Positions 1-9,433 of a stretch of 64,000 nt of DNA are shown here, piece after piece. The stretch is taken from contig OX442323.1 in assembly GCA_949358305.1 (NCBI GenBank), positions 3,782,001-3,846,000 on the forward strand. Direction: 5' to 3'. How positions within the stretch are numbered: position 1 is the first letter of the stretch; each line of letters starts with the position of its first letter. The notes below the pieces were generated by a model. That model was not told the DNA's origin, did not search any database, and worked only from the letters and a program-made list of their open reading frames with translations. A program made the translations under genes and the position numbers. The stretch is from Strigamia acuminata. Lineage: Eukaryota > Arthropoda > Chilopoda > Geophilomorpha > Linotaeniidae.

Positions 1-4
1 AGAC

Positions 5-778
5 ATGCGTGCACCCCGCACTGGCGATTACCAAGATGTCAGTAACTATCTTCTAACAAACACGTTAGAAATAGAACAGCGGTATTACGCCACTCTGCCC
101 CCGGAGGAAGCTGACGCGCACGAGAAACGGTTGCAGACGAGCGCCGAACGTCACAAGACCTCAGAGAAATTAATGAGGCCAAGTGAATATTTGAGCGGCA
201 TAATGAGTCTCACCGAAGCATCCTTCGGACGAATGCTGACGCCTAAAGCAGGCAGTATTCTTCCAGCCAACCCGATAGCTGCCCCAAAGAAAGCACCGGC
301 AGCAACGGCGATGCAGGTGACCTCGACGGACTCCACCCAGATGGAGAAAGTCGAAGAGACAACACCTCTCGCCACGGCTAAAGAAGAGGAGCCAGCATCA
401 AGCGACGAGGAAGCCCTAAATGAGCACCTCGAAAACTTGTCGACGGGATGCGACGATCAAGGTCCCTATTTGCACCATGCACACCGGGCCTTAGCAATCG
501 CACAATTCAGAGCACACGTGCAGGCAACAAAAGCGAGAGGGGCATTGGGAGGAAAAAGACGATTCCCGACGCCCTTCGTCCCGAAAAAACCGGGATTCAC
601 TCCCACAGGGGATAAAAGTAACATCAAATGTTACAGCTGCGGAGAATACGGTCACTACTCCGACAAATGCGAAAAAACCGTCAAAGAAAAAGGCATCATG
701 CAAACCTTGATGAAAATGATGATGGAGTTAAATACTAATCTAGCAAAAAACTCCCAAGCGCAGGCGTCGCCGAAATAA
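5..778 (+). CDS. Gag-like polyprotein (C-terminal part)
   Basis: The open frame of 257 codons begins with ATG at position 5, but it may continue upstream of the window, so the true start is unknown. Near the C-terminus (residues about 209-222) is one CCHC zinc knuckle, C-X2-C-X4-H-X4-C, the hallmark of retroelement nucleocapsid. The middle is acidic and proline/alanine-rich, and a basic stretch precedes the knuckle. I do not recognise a capsid fold, which may lie upstream. The last codons contain the slippery sequence at 745-751, so some ribosomes should pass into the protease-integrase frame. The frame is intact up to TAA at 776-778. Confidence 0.75.
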   Translation: MRAPRTGDYQDVSNYLLTNTLEIEQRYYATLPPEEADAHEKRLQTSAERHKTSEKLMRPSEYLSGIMSLTEASFGRMLTPKAGSILPANPIAAPKKAPAATAMQVTSTDSTQMEKVEETTPLATAKEEEPASSDEEALNEHLENLSTGCDDQGPYLHHAHRALAIAQFRAHVQATKARGALGGKRRFPTPFVPKKPGFTPTGDKSNIKCYSCGEYGHYSDKCEKTVKEKGIMQTLMKMMMELNTNLAKNSQAQASPK

Positions 779-3183
779 ATTCAGCTTCGTCTGCGCCAGC
801 CGCGGAAATTAAAAAGAAGAAATATCACACTGGACCCGCAGGTCATGCCTTGGCAGAAGCACAGATCAAAGATCGCATGCAGACCATTCCGAAGAAGGAA
901 GAAACAGTGACGCTGACAAGTATGCAAGTGAGAACGAAGCCGGAGGTCGACATAGATTGGACGGACCTCCCGTTCAATCTGGAGGTTGAGCCCCAAACAT
1001 TACGCGTTTTTCACTGCAATGTCACGAAAACACATTGCGAAACTCTGTGTATGCTGCCAGTGGAGATCGAAAACCAAAAATTGTTCGGTCTGCTGGATTC
1101 AGGAGCAGATCGTTCATTCATATCCGAAGATATAGTAAAGGACTTGGATATTGAAAAAAAGGTGGCACAAGTGAACGCGAACGTAGAATTGCTCACCGCC
1201 AACGGCTACGTCAAGCCGAGGGGCGTAGTTCGCATCATGATCGACTGGAAGGGGGGGAACCTGTCCCACCCCTTCATAGTCTTGCCATCCCACGACAAAG
1301 TATTCCTCTTAGGGATGGATATCATGGCAAAACTGAAAATTCAGCCAAACCCGATAACCCGTTCATGGAACTGGATAAGTCCCGAGGGAGAACGGCCAGT
1401 CCCCGTAGTTCCCCAAAAATTACTGGACGAAGCCAAGGACAAAGAGGAATACGGAAGAGGATTGCGAAAATTCGTCCAAGATTACGATTTCGCAGCCTTC
1501 ACTCTGGAATTACAGAGGAGTAACGTCGTGGACACACTGGTCGAGGAGGCAGCAGACACAAAATGTCAAATTATAACGCAATATTTGCTGAACGGCGAAT
1601 TTCCGGAAGGGATGACAAACCCACACCGCCGGAAACAGTTCGTCAAAGAAGCAACAAGCTACCTCATAGATGATGAACTCCTGGTAAAATACCACCCGAC
1701 ATTTCAAGATGACCTCAGTGGAGCGGGAAACTCGGTGAAAGTGGTCGTACCGGCATCACTGCACAACCGACTGTTGTGGCTGATGCACGGACACCCACTC
1801 GCCAGCCATTCCGGCATAGCGAGAACCCTTTATCGAGTAAAGCAACTTTTCTTCTGGCCGGGCGCGCGGCAAAAGATAACGAAATTTATCCGACACTGCC
1901 CCCGGTGCCAAGCATGCAGACCGCGAGATAAAGTAGCCAGAAACGCCATGTCTCTCGGACCCTACGCACCGTTTGACTGCTTAAGCATAGACTTGATGGG
2001 CCCCAAGCCCACAACGGGAAACAAGAACATGTATATTCTCGTAATTATGGACGTGGCCACCCGATGGCCGGAGCTGTACGCCCTCGCGAAGCCCTCGGCT
2101 GAAAACATAGTCGAGTGCCTTTACGACGTGGCAATGCGATTTGGGTTTCCCAGAAAACTCATTTCGGATAACGGCCCCCAATTCCGATCAAGAATATATA
2201 AGGACTTCTGTAGGAAATTTAAAATGGATGCATCGAACACCTCCACATATAATCCTCAGACAAACCCAGTCGAGAGATTAAATAAAGATATAAAATATGC
2301 GCTGACAGTATTCACCGACATTCACAATCGATGGGACGAATACCTGCGAGAAATCGCTTTCAGCATTCGCTCAACCGTGTCACGAACACGCGAATTCTCA
2401 CCGGCGTACCTCAACTTCGCCCGCGAATTAAGGATGCCATGGGACCCACGCGTTGCCGAAGCTGTTAACGTATTAGACCCGTCGAGCCCACATGAGTACG
2501 TGTGCCGGTTGGAACAGACTATATCCGACACGTACCAGCATATGATGGCGCATATTTTCAACATGAGAGAGAGAATCGCAGATAAAGAAGGCGATCTCGC
2601 TTTCGCGAACTTTAAAGTGAATGATCTAGTGTGGAAGGAGGCACACACGTTGTCCAATGCAGCGAGGGGCATCGCCGCCGGTTTAGCCGACAAGAGGGAC
2701 GGTCCCTACGTAATTGTGGCCGAACACGGAGGCAACGCATACCAACTACGCCGCCTAGAGGACAACAAAAATTTTCAGTCGATACATGGCCGAGATTTAA
2801 GGCCATATCTGCCAGAATTTCCACAGGAAATTTGGCTGGAAGGTCAGACACACAGCGGCCAAGGGGGCACCGTGGTCGACACGTTCCAAAAAACAAATGA
2901 AGCTGAAAATATAGCGGAGAACGAGGATGAATTCTTCGACGCCGAATCCCCAGCCGACGAGGCTCCAGCTCAGCCGGAGCAAGCAATTTCGGAGAGGGAG
3001 GAAGCAGAAGAATGTACTTCTGAAATGGAAAATAAAAAAATTAATAATGAGAAAAATGCCAACACATCGGAGATGAACGAGCAAGTAGAGTCACGATCTA
3101 CGAGCACGTCGAAAATCAACCTTCGACCACGACGAAGCAATAATCCGTTCATTCGGGACGGCAAAGTCGTGGGGAAGAACTAA
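739..3183 (+). CDS. Protease-integrase polyprotein without RT/RNase H
   Basis: This is the -1 frame relative to Gag. It is open from 739 to TAA at 3181-3183. The first potential start inside (TTG at 850) is not convincing, so expression by frameshift from Gag is most likely. An aspartic protease with the catalytic LDSGAD motif is encoded at about 1093-1110. Next comes a linker of roughly 200 residues, then the integrase HHCC zinc-binding domain (about 1780-1920). The integrase core has Asp in SIDLMGP at 1990, Asp in SDNGPQF at 2167 and Glu in PVERLN 35 residues later. The C-terminal part is charged and low-complexity. A typical Ty3/gypsy Pol carries about 450 residues of RT and RNase H between protease and integrase. 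Here they are absent while the frame stays open. Confidence 0.85.
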   Translation, partial: SSKKLPSAGVAEINSASSAPAAEIKKKKYHTGPAGHALAEAQIKDRMQTIPKKEETVTLTSMQVRTKPEVDIDWTDLPFNLEVEPQTLRVFHCNVTKTHCETLCMLPVEIENQKLFGLLDSGADRSFISEDIVKDLDIEKKVAQVNANVELLTANGYVKPRGVVRIMIDWKGGNLSHPFIVLPSHDKVFLLGMDIMAKLKIQPNPITRSWNWISPEGERPVPVVPQKLLDEAKDKEEYGRGLRKFVQDYDFAAFTLELQRSNVVDTLVEEAADTKCQIITQYLLNGEFPEGMTNPHRRKQFVKEATSYLIDDELLVKYHPTFQDDLSGAGNSVKVVVPASLHNRLLWLMHGHPLASHSGIARTLYRVKQLFFWPGARQKITKFIRHCPRCQACRPRDKVARNAMSLGPYAPFDCLSIDLMGPKPTTGNKNMYILVIMDVATRWPELYALAKPSAENIVECLYDVAMRFGFPRKLISDNGPQFRSRIYKDFCRKFKMDASNTSTYNPQTNPVERLNKDIKYALTVFTDIHNRWDEYLREIAFSIRSTVSRTREFSPAYLNFARELRMPWDPRVAEAVNVLDPSSPHEYVCRLEQTISDTYQHMMAHIFNMRERIADKEGDLAFANFKVNDLVWKEAHTLSNAARGIAAGLADKRDGPYVIVAEHGGNAYQLRRLEDNKNFQSIHGRDLRPYLPEFPQEIWLEGQTHSGQGGTVVDTFQKTNEAENIAENEDEFFDAESPADEAPAQPEQAISEREEAEECTSEMENKKINNEKNANTSEMNEQVESRSTSTSKINLRPRRSNNPFIRDGKVVGKN
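745..751 (+). promoter_or_regulatory. -1 ribosomal frameshift slippery heptamer
   Basis: The heptamer AAAAAAC sits in the Gag frame as A AAA AAC, the canonical X XXY YYZ arrangement. The -1 frame is open from 739, just after a TAA at 736-738, and runs through the protease-integrase ORF. The two frames overlap for about 40 nt. This agrees with programmed -1 frameshifting of Gag-Pro type. I did not assess a downstream pseudoknot. Confidence 0.75.
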
Positions 3184-3563
3184 AAATAAAAGAAAATGTG
3201 ATAACATGGAGCGGAGGCCTTGTAAAATAAAAAGATTTACTTACGAGAGCTGCTGCACATGTTGAAACGCGAAAATTTGGCTAAGTCCAAACTTCGCAAC
3301 GAATTGTCGCAGTCACCACTAACAGACGAGAAGTTATGACGTATCGGGCGACCACGTGACAATGAAACCACGCGGTCGACCCCGTAGCGTCATTGCCAGC
3401 ACGGCGGATCTCGCAAAATACGAGACGCGTTCGAGACCCACAATTCTCAGCGTCGATAGGCCCAGTTTCCGACTGTTTTTAACACGACGAGACGTGTTTT
3501 TGCTTCTCCCCCAAAGAGAAAGACAAAGACCTCTCAAACAAAACTTCATTTTCCTAAATTGAA
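3184..3563 (+). other. Leader between integrase ORF and third ORF
   Basis: There is no credible coding frame here. Just after the integrase stop it has A-rich sequence with AATAAA-like hexamers (about 3185-3235). Nearer the third ORF it has CACGTG at 3353 and pyrimidine/purine-rich runs. It may carry a promoter or splice signals for the downstream ORF, but none can be assigned from sequence alone. Confidence 0.35.
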
Positions 3564-6500
3564 ATGGCCGATCGACGCAACCCACGATTAGAGCCGAGCG
3601 CATCGTCGAGAGACGAGAGCGACGGCCTAATCGTAAATGCAGAAGACGATGAGAATTGGGACGAACAACCGCCGTTGCAGGTAAATTAGTGTGATTTCCC
3701 CAGAGAAATCACATAATTCTTTGAATCTGTTGCATCCAACCCAGATTGGAGCGTGACTTGTGACTGATATATTTCTTTCTGTTTTATTATTGATTTAAGG
3801 CTGGCTAAAAACCCGAGAGTGGACCCAGATTCACCTCGGAGTCAAGGCCGCCAAAAAACTAGAACAAAGGAAGTGTTCGCGGAATGGCGTCGTGGCAAAC
3901 CAAAACCAAAACTAAAGGTTTTCTTTCTTTTAAAATTAAACATCGTAATAAATTAAAATACGATTAGAGTTAAAATAAAAAGTTTAACGTAATATTAAGA
4001 ATTTAACGATCGGTTTTGCCTGCGACCCCTTCCTAAAAAGCGGATCACCTGAGTTCAAAGGTAGTGTTGGATCAGCGCTACGACGGCGGAGATCATCGCA
4101 GAACTGCGAAACAAGAAAATAAGACCGACGGCCGCAACAAAAGAAAGGAGTTGCTGCCACCGTCGATCTTGAGCATATTTCTGATCCCCATCGTTAAACT
4201 GGGATTTATTATATTAATCTTGTGATCTAAAATTATTCAGGTCGACCCGCTAGAATCGTGGGACGCCCTGCCTTCGACGGTGTCAACCGCCAACAACATC
4301 TTTCGCGGAGCCCTGCCGATTTACCTGCGGCAGGCCTATCCTGCAGAGACCAGCGCCTGGAAAATCCGATTGATGTACTCCAGGACCCTCGAGGAAAAAT
4401 TCGAGCGATCGAAAACGCTGGTCGAGTGCATGACGAAGGAGATGAGGGAGCGAGTGGGGCCGCGGATCCCACCCGATGCGGATCCGCCGAGCCCCGTTTA
4501 CTCCGGGTACCTGGAAGAGGCTTACCCAGGCACGGTGGCCGAGCTGCACACCTCCCATAGGTGGAGCGAGGCCCCGACCTTGGCAGCCCGCCAGAGAATA
4601 GTGGACGACGAGATCAAACGCTTAAAGCGCACCGAGACTCACGGAGTAACCCGAGTTCTCGAGAGAAACGGTTTCTCCCCCGAAGAAATCCGTAGATGGC
4701 TTCGCGACATCGAAGAAGATCATCTGACACCCAGATGGATACCGCCGGCGAATTTTACGGCCACGCAGTCTGAGATGTGGCAGTTATACCACGCTGGTAT
4801 CCTGGGAAGTCGCCGCCATCACAGAAGATCGAAGCGTCCGGCGGAGTCCGCCCCACGCGGACCCGCACGAAGAAGACAGGCCGTCTCCCCAATAGAGGCC
4901 GGCCCGTCAACGAGTCGCGACTACCGCAGCCGCTCGAGCAGCTCCAGTTCCCGAACTCGAGTTGTCGTGCGCTCGGAGTGTCGCCGAGTAGTAACGCTCG
5001 AGCCTGCCTCGCCAGACGACGCGCGGGCTGAGCGAACGGTCGAATCTTCCGCCCACTGGGCTGCGAGGACCGAGACACACCAAGATCGAGGAAAGAAAAG
5101 ATCCTCGTTGTTTATGGCGATTACCACACAGTCGTCAGATCAATCCTCGTCGCGACGAACCGTCTCAACACACCAGAGACCTGATTCCCCGACGGACGTC
5201 CCCCAGAGGACGGTCCAACGAAGATCCGTCGCAGCCAACACCAGGAGGAATCGGAAGCGTAAAGTACGACAGAAGACGCGTGCGCGGTCTCTGATCGCGA
5301 AAGGATTGGAGAAAGAGCGAGAGATGGCCGCCGCAAAAAGGTCCGAACCCCGAAGTCTCGGATCCGCGGCTGGGCCGTCCAGGCTCCAGGCAGAGATTGA
5401 TTTGGGAGAATTGACGGAAGAACAAATATCCCAAGAAGAGTCGGACAAGGATGGACCGGTCACGAAACAAGATCTGGCCATGGCATTGAAGAACGCCTTC
5501 CGAGGATACGCGGCCAACCGGCCGTCGGGCTCAACACCGGCTGTGCCCACCGCGCTTGTGCCCCCACAGGTGCAATCGCGATGGCCGCCACTCCTCGAGG
5601 GTACAAACCCAGCAGTGACCACGTGGACCCCTCCCCGGATGATTCCGGTGGGAGATCCAACTCCCAAACGGGTCAGATACGACGACCTACCAGGGATGGG
5701 CCGTCCACCGTCACCCCCGACGCCACGAGTGTACCATCCTCATCGCAACGCCGAGTGGTACGCGCAGCGGGAGATGGACGCCAGATGCCGGCGTGAAGCG
5801 GCCTATCCCCCACTCAGCGAGTTACAAGAATATCTGGCCGAATACGAGAACCCCGCGATTGCCGAGTTGGCCATACGACAGGCCGACGCCGCCCAAACTC
5901 ACCACATCAACTGGGCGATCGAACAGATGCGGACGTTGTCACAACAATTCAGTGACAATCCGGACCGCGCTCACCCCTGCCATCGGAGCAGTTTGAATTT
6001 GGCTGTGACGAACGTACTGGCCCAGCTGCTATCCCTGGGCGTCTTCTTGGACAGTCGGCAAGCTATGGCGGCCTGGACAATCGTCGACCGTGAGGGAGTT
6101 CACCTTCCTCGGGCGTTGTACCAGGTATGGGCCGGATGGACTCCTGAGCCCGCCTCGCTGCGCTTCGACCTGGCCAGAAATACGGAAAACCCAGGCCTAC
6201 AGTTTTCAAAGATGCGTTCGTTAGCATTCCGCTACCGGAACCCCGGAGTCCACCCTTCCTTGTTGCGAACAATTCGGGAGGTTCCGGAGATACCGGGAAC
6301 GGCGGCGAGCCTTCCACAGGCCATCGAGACCGCCCCCCCAGAGGCGGCGGTCCAACCATACATACCGACCCCAAAGCCGGTATTCCCGAAGGAGAAGCGA
6401 CATGCGAATCGACCCATATTGATTCCGAAGCGTTCCAAGCGAGGACCCCGAACTCCTCCGCTGCCCTCTCCTTCACCACCAGCGGCAGGGCTGGCCGCTC

Positions 6501-7027
6501 TCTCTGCAGAGCCGGCTACGCCACCGTTGGAGAGCCCAATGGAGATTCCGCTCCCACCATCGCCTCCGCCGCCCCCAGCAGCGCAGCTTTATTTGAGGCT
6601 GGGAGTGGAATACCCCTTCCTTCAGATGTCGGAGTTCACGCGACAACGCATCATTGACTCCGACGATCACGGCGAATCAATCCTCAAATGGCTAAACAGA
6701 GAAGCCCGATCCACCATGGACGCCGTCTTCCATCGCCGTATCCTACGGGCCCACAGGAAACCCGGATCGAGCGCCGAGTCGCGAAGGATCCGACTCGTCC
6801 CCGATCGATTCCCCGCGTCTACCCGGATTTGGATCCATGAGCGTACGGGGTTGGTTGGCGAGCCAGCCGGCAGTCACCCGCAGTACTTCATCAACGAGCG
6901 ACAAAATCCTGCGGATCTGACAACCTCTCTGCCCCCGGATTTACCACCGCCGCCACCGGCAGTGCCACCCGTGATCCTCCGCCCATGCAGAGGAGTGCTG
7001 CCGGCTCTTCGCAGAGGAGAGCGATGA
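3564..7027 (+). CDS. Third ORF of the RT-less element, unknown protein, two exons
   Basis: Exon 1 is 3564-3680 (ATG, 39 codons, ending TTGCAG|GTAAAT). Exon 2 starts at 4241 after an AATTATTCAG acceptor and runs to TGA at 7025-7027. Both are phase 0, giving about 967 residues. The long frame in exon 2 has no early ATG (its first apparent start at 4280 is GTG), and the spliced model solves that. A second in-phase possibility inside the intron (about 3803-3917) is open in one frame only and was not used. The protein has an acidic N-terminus, an Arg/Ser-rich segment (about 4800-5350) and long proline-rich stretches (about 6430-6580 and 6930-6980). I see no signal peptide, membrane segment or enzyme motif, so a classical envelope protein is unlikely. 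I do not recognise the family. Confidence 0.6.
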
Positions 7028-7059
7028 GAAAATTGAGATCGCTCCGATCCGAGATCGAA

Positions 7060-7074
7060 GCTGGAGGAGGGACG
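7060..7074 (+). other. Candidate polypurine tract
   Basis: A purine-rich stretch (mainly GGAGGAGGGA) lies directly before the TGTGG start of the LTR-like region. This is where the plus-strand primer of an LTR element is expected. A few pyrimidines interrupt it. Confidence 0.5.
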
Positions 7075-7895
7075 TGTGGTGACCCAGTTGGATAAGTGTC
7101 CCCCCAGGGCGGATACTTGTCCTATGAGTCACTATGATTAAAGAGTCGTTCCCCCCCGAGTTGGCTCCACCTCCCCATGGCAGGTGTGTGCCCCGAGGGG
7201 GAGGAAGCGGCTGGTGGTCAGCCCCCATTGGTTGATCGCCGGCCCTTCACCCCACTGCATAAAAGGCTGTGTTTCCCGCCTAAAGACAGAACTTACACAA
7301 ACGACACCAAGAACACAGCAACTACCTCACCGTCAGGCCAACTTCAACTACAAGTTAGGATTGATCGAGGATCGCTGAGTAAAGTGCAAACTGTAACTCT
7401 CACGAAGTCACTTGCGAGCTATTCCTGCGAAAGCACGAGAATAGCCCTTGTGAAATCACCCAGAATAATCGCCCAGACGATTATTCGCCGAAGTAAGTGT
7501 CCGAGTGCTTTGTAGGGAACCCCAAAGTTCCTAGACGAGGCCTCTGCGACGCTAAACCAAAACCTAGACAACAGGCACGGATAGAAGACTCGAAAGAGCA
7601 TTCCACCGCGTCCGTGAAGACGAATCCGTGACGAATTAACGACAACTCGAGACGCCGCCTTTGTTCCGCCGACCACGCGGAATCGACGACGCCATCTTGA
7701 GAAATCCTTTGTTCGACGCTGACCACGTCGACTCTAGAATTATTACTGAGTGTATTTTAAAGGCATAAAGCCTGGTGAATAAATTACCTGTTTATTTACA
7801 TACATTTGGTATTCATTTGGGTATTTACATAATTGATCACAGGTAAAGTATTACACGTTAGCGCTATTTAAACCTATACAGAGTAGGACGCGACA
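7075..7895 (+). repeat. 3' LTR of the RT-less element
   Basis: The region begins TGTGGTGACC after a purine tract and ends GCGACA, giving the TG...CA ends of LTRs (about 821 bp). It holds promoter-like signals: an inverted CCAAT motif near 7227, a TATA-like CATAAAAGG at 7258-7266 and AATAAA at 7780-7785. No second copy is in the window, so the right end is an estimate. Confidence 0.55.
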
Positions 7896-7977
7896 ACTTA
7901 TACCATTAGGTATCGTCCTGTTGCTAGTCATTGCTAGTCAAAGAGCCACCCGGACTAAGCTTTGTTTCCCTAGAAAC

Positions 7978-8126
7978 ATGAACGAACCAAGGGAATGCAC
8001 CTACCGTCACTGGGCCATGTCCTCAACCATCAACATGCACCAGGAAGTGAATCTCCTGGCGGCAGGAAGCATGTCCCTAAAGGAGCCTTCACACAGCCCC
8101 CCAGGACAAATGCAAGAAACACACAG
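7978..8126 (+). CDS. Possible first exon of an unidentified gene
   Basis: ATG at 7978 in a good context (GAAAC before ATG) opens a frame of 49 codons with balanced base composition. It ends at CACACAG|GTAAAT, a strong donor site at 8126/8127. The codon content differs from the A/T-rich flanks. No downstream exon joining in phase 2 was found. I do not recognise the peptide. It directly follows the LTR, so it may instead be element-derived. Confidence 0.3.
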
Positions 8127-8940
8127 GTAAATCTATTTCCATTTCATTGCAAATGGACAAAGCAGGGACCCGATGTCCCTCTTGAGCTAAGCCAGATGTC
8201 AATGAGTGAGAAAGGATTAGCCTGGTATTTCCTGCACTTGTTGGAATCTAACTCTAATTGCTAACCTTAAATTAAATCAGGACAAATTTATATTTAATTC
8301 CTCAGTGACCAGTCGAATGGAGAAGAATGTTGATGAACGTGGATTTGAATTGAATGCTGTTTGGAAGTATGAGGAGATCAAATTAGCAATCACATATTTT
8401 TAGATATAAATAATAAAAATGCTTGACAATAAATGTGGCCAATTCAATTGGACAAGAATAATGCAACAAGAATAAAAGGACAATTGGTCCCTCGATATCA
8501 TGTCGTCAATGTGACCTCATCATTCATTACAGCGCTTGTCTATCAGCATCCCGAGAAACATTAGGTAAAACTTGGTGTGACAAATCAATAAGTTGTCGGT
8601 CGTTTCGATGTAGCTTTAACAAACACACTCTGAAACGCTTTGCGGATCACTGCGTCAATCGAGGACCCGGCGCTATACTTTGCAATAACTCCCGGTCTCA
8701 GCCCGACATGATCGAGTCCGCACAATGAGGTGACACTTGGTGACACTGCAATTCACAATTAAATTCCCACCAAAAATTCAAGGCGAAAATAAATAAATAA
8801 TAATAAATAATAAATAAACTGCCCGCTATTTCTGCAAATTTCCGGCCGGGCTTTGTAAATGGGTGCTGCCAACAAATCTTCTTTATCACGGACCGATCGG
8901 GCTCATCTGATCGCCAATGCTGTCAAGAATGGATGGCAGT
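8127..8940. other. Non-coding stretch, nothing recognised
   Basis: A/T-rich sequence with short chance frames only. I see no RNA gene, splice-bounded exon or terminal repeats. Confidence 0.4.
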
Positions 8941-9226
8941 GCGGGTGGGTGGGTGAAACAACGTGCATTCTCTAAAAATAATTATAATGGCAGATTTTTT
9001 AGATTTATTCAGTTGTACATTTTTAAATTTAGAAATTGTACTCACTCAAATACATTGTTTTCGTTTGTGCGTAGACGACGCTGAAATCAAATCGAGGCTG
9101 GATTCCGTAATGGCTGCGCGGGTGAAACAACGTGCATCGTGCTTTCTCTAAAAATAATTATAATGGCGGAATTTTTTAATTTATTCAGTTGTACATTCTT
9201 AAATTTGGAAATTTTACTTACCTAAA
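8941..9226. repeat. Imperfect tandem duplication, unit about 169 bp
   Basis: The block starting GTGAAACAACGTGCAT at 8953 recurs at 9122. It is followed in both copies by CTCTAAAAATAATTATAATG and a matching stretch of about 90 bp. The second copy is interrupted by the gypsy element. Removing the element and one CTAAA restores continuity with the first copy. Confidence 0.75.
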
Positions 9227-9354
9227 TGTAGTGTTGTTAAATGTAACCGATAGAGGGCGCGAGGCGCAAGGAGGAGTGCAAGGTCATAGAGTACATTAAA
9301 CACAAGTTAGCTAGCGTTCAAGCAATGAGGTTATCCTTTATTCACTATGCTACA
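9227..9354 (+). repeat. 5' LTR (128 bp)
   Basis: Starts TGTAGTGTTG and ends TATGCTACA. It is identical by eye to the 3' copy. It is unusually short for a gypsy LTR. An ATTAAA hexamer near 9295 could serve polyadenylation. Confidence 0.93.
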
Positions 9355-9355
9355 T

Positions 9356-9366
9356 TGGCGACGAGG
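9356..9366 (+). other. Primer-binding site, tRNA-Ser type
   Basis: TGGCGACGAGG starts one base after the 5' LTR. It is complementary to the 3' end of a tRNA-Ser(GCU) of the common animal type (acceptor strand CCTCGTCG plus CCA). This primer is known for Mag-like elements. Confidence 0.75.
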
Positions 9367-9433
9367 GAAGTTTGATGAAATAGACGCGATACGAGTGCAT
9401 ACGAACAGTAAATGAGCGGTGTGGTTGCGGCTG

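Larger units (their letters stand above)
1..7895 (+). mobile_element. LTR element lacking reverse transcriptase (3' part, truncated by window edge)
   Basis: A plus-strand unit runs from the left edge to about 7895. In order it holds a Gag ORF, a protease-integrase ORF reached by -1 frameshifting, a third ORF with an intron, a purine-rich stretch and an LTR-like region beginning TGTGGTGACC and ending GCGACA. The protease-to-integrase linker (about 1320-1780) has no reverse transcriptase or RNase H motifs and no YXDD box. None occurs in the third ORF either. The stretch looks clearly richer in G/C than the rest of the window, which fits an inserted element. The 5' LTR and any target duplication lie outside the window, so the boundaries are inferred. 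It could be a non-autonomous element mobilised by another element's reverse transcriptase, or a derivative kept for another role. Confidence 0.7.

Noticed and set aside
3803-3917. Additional exon inside the intron of the third ORF
   Set aside because: An open frame exists, but the acceptor TGATTTAAG is weak and the phase does not fit the flanking exons, which already match each other in phase 0.
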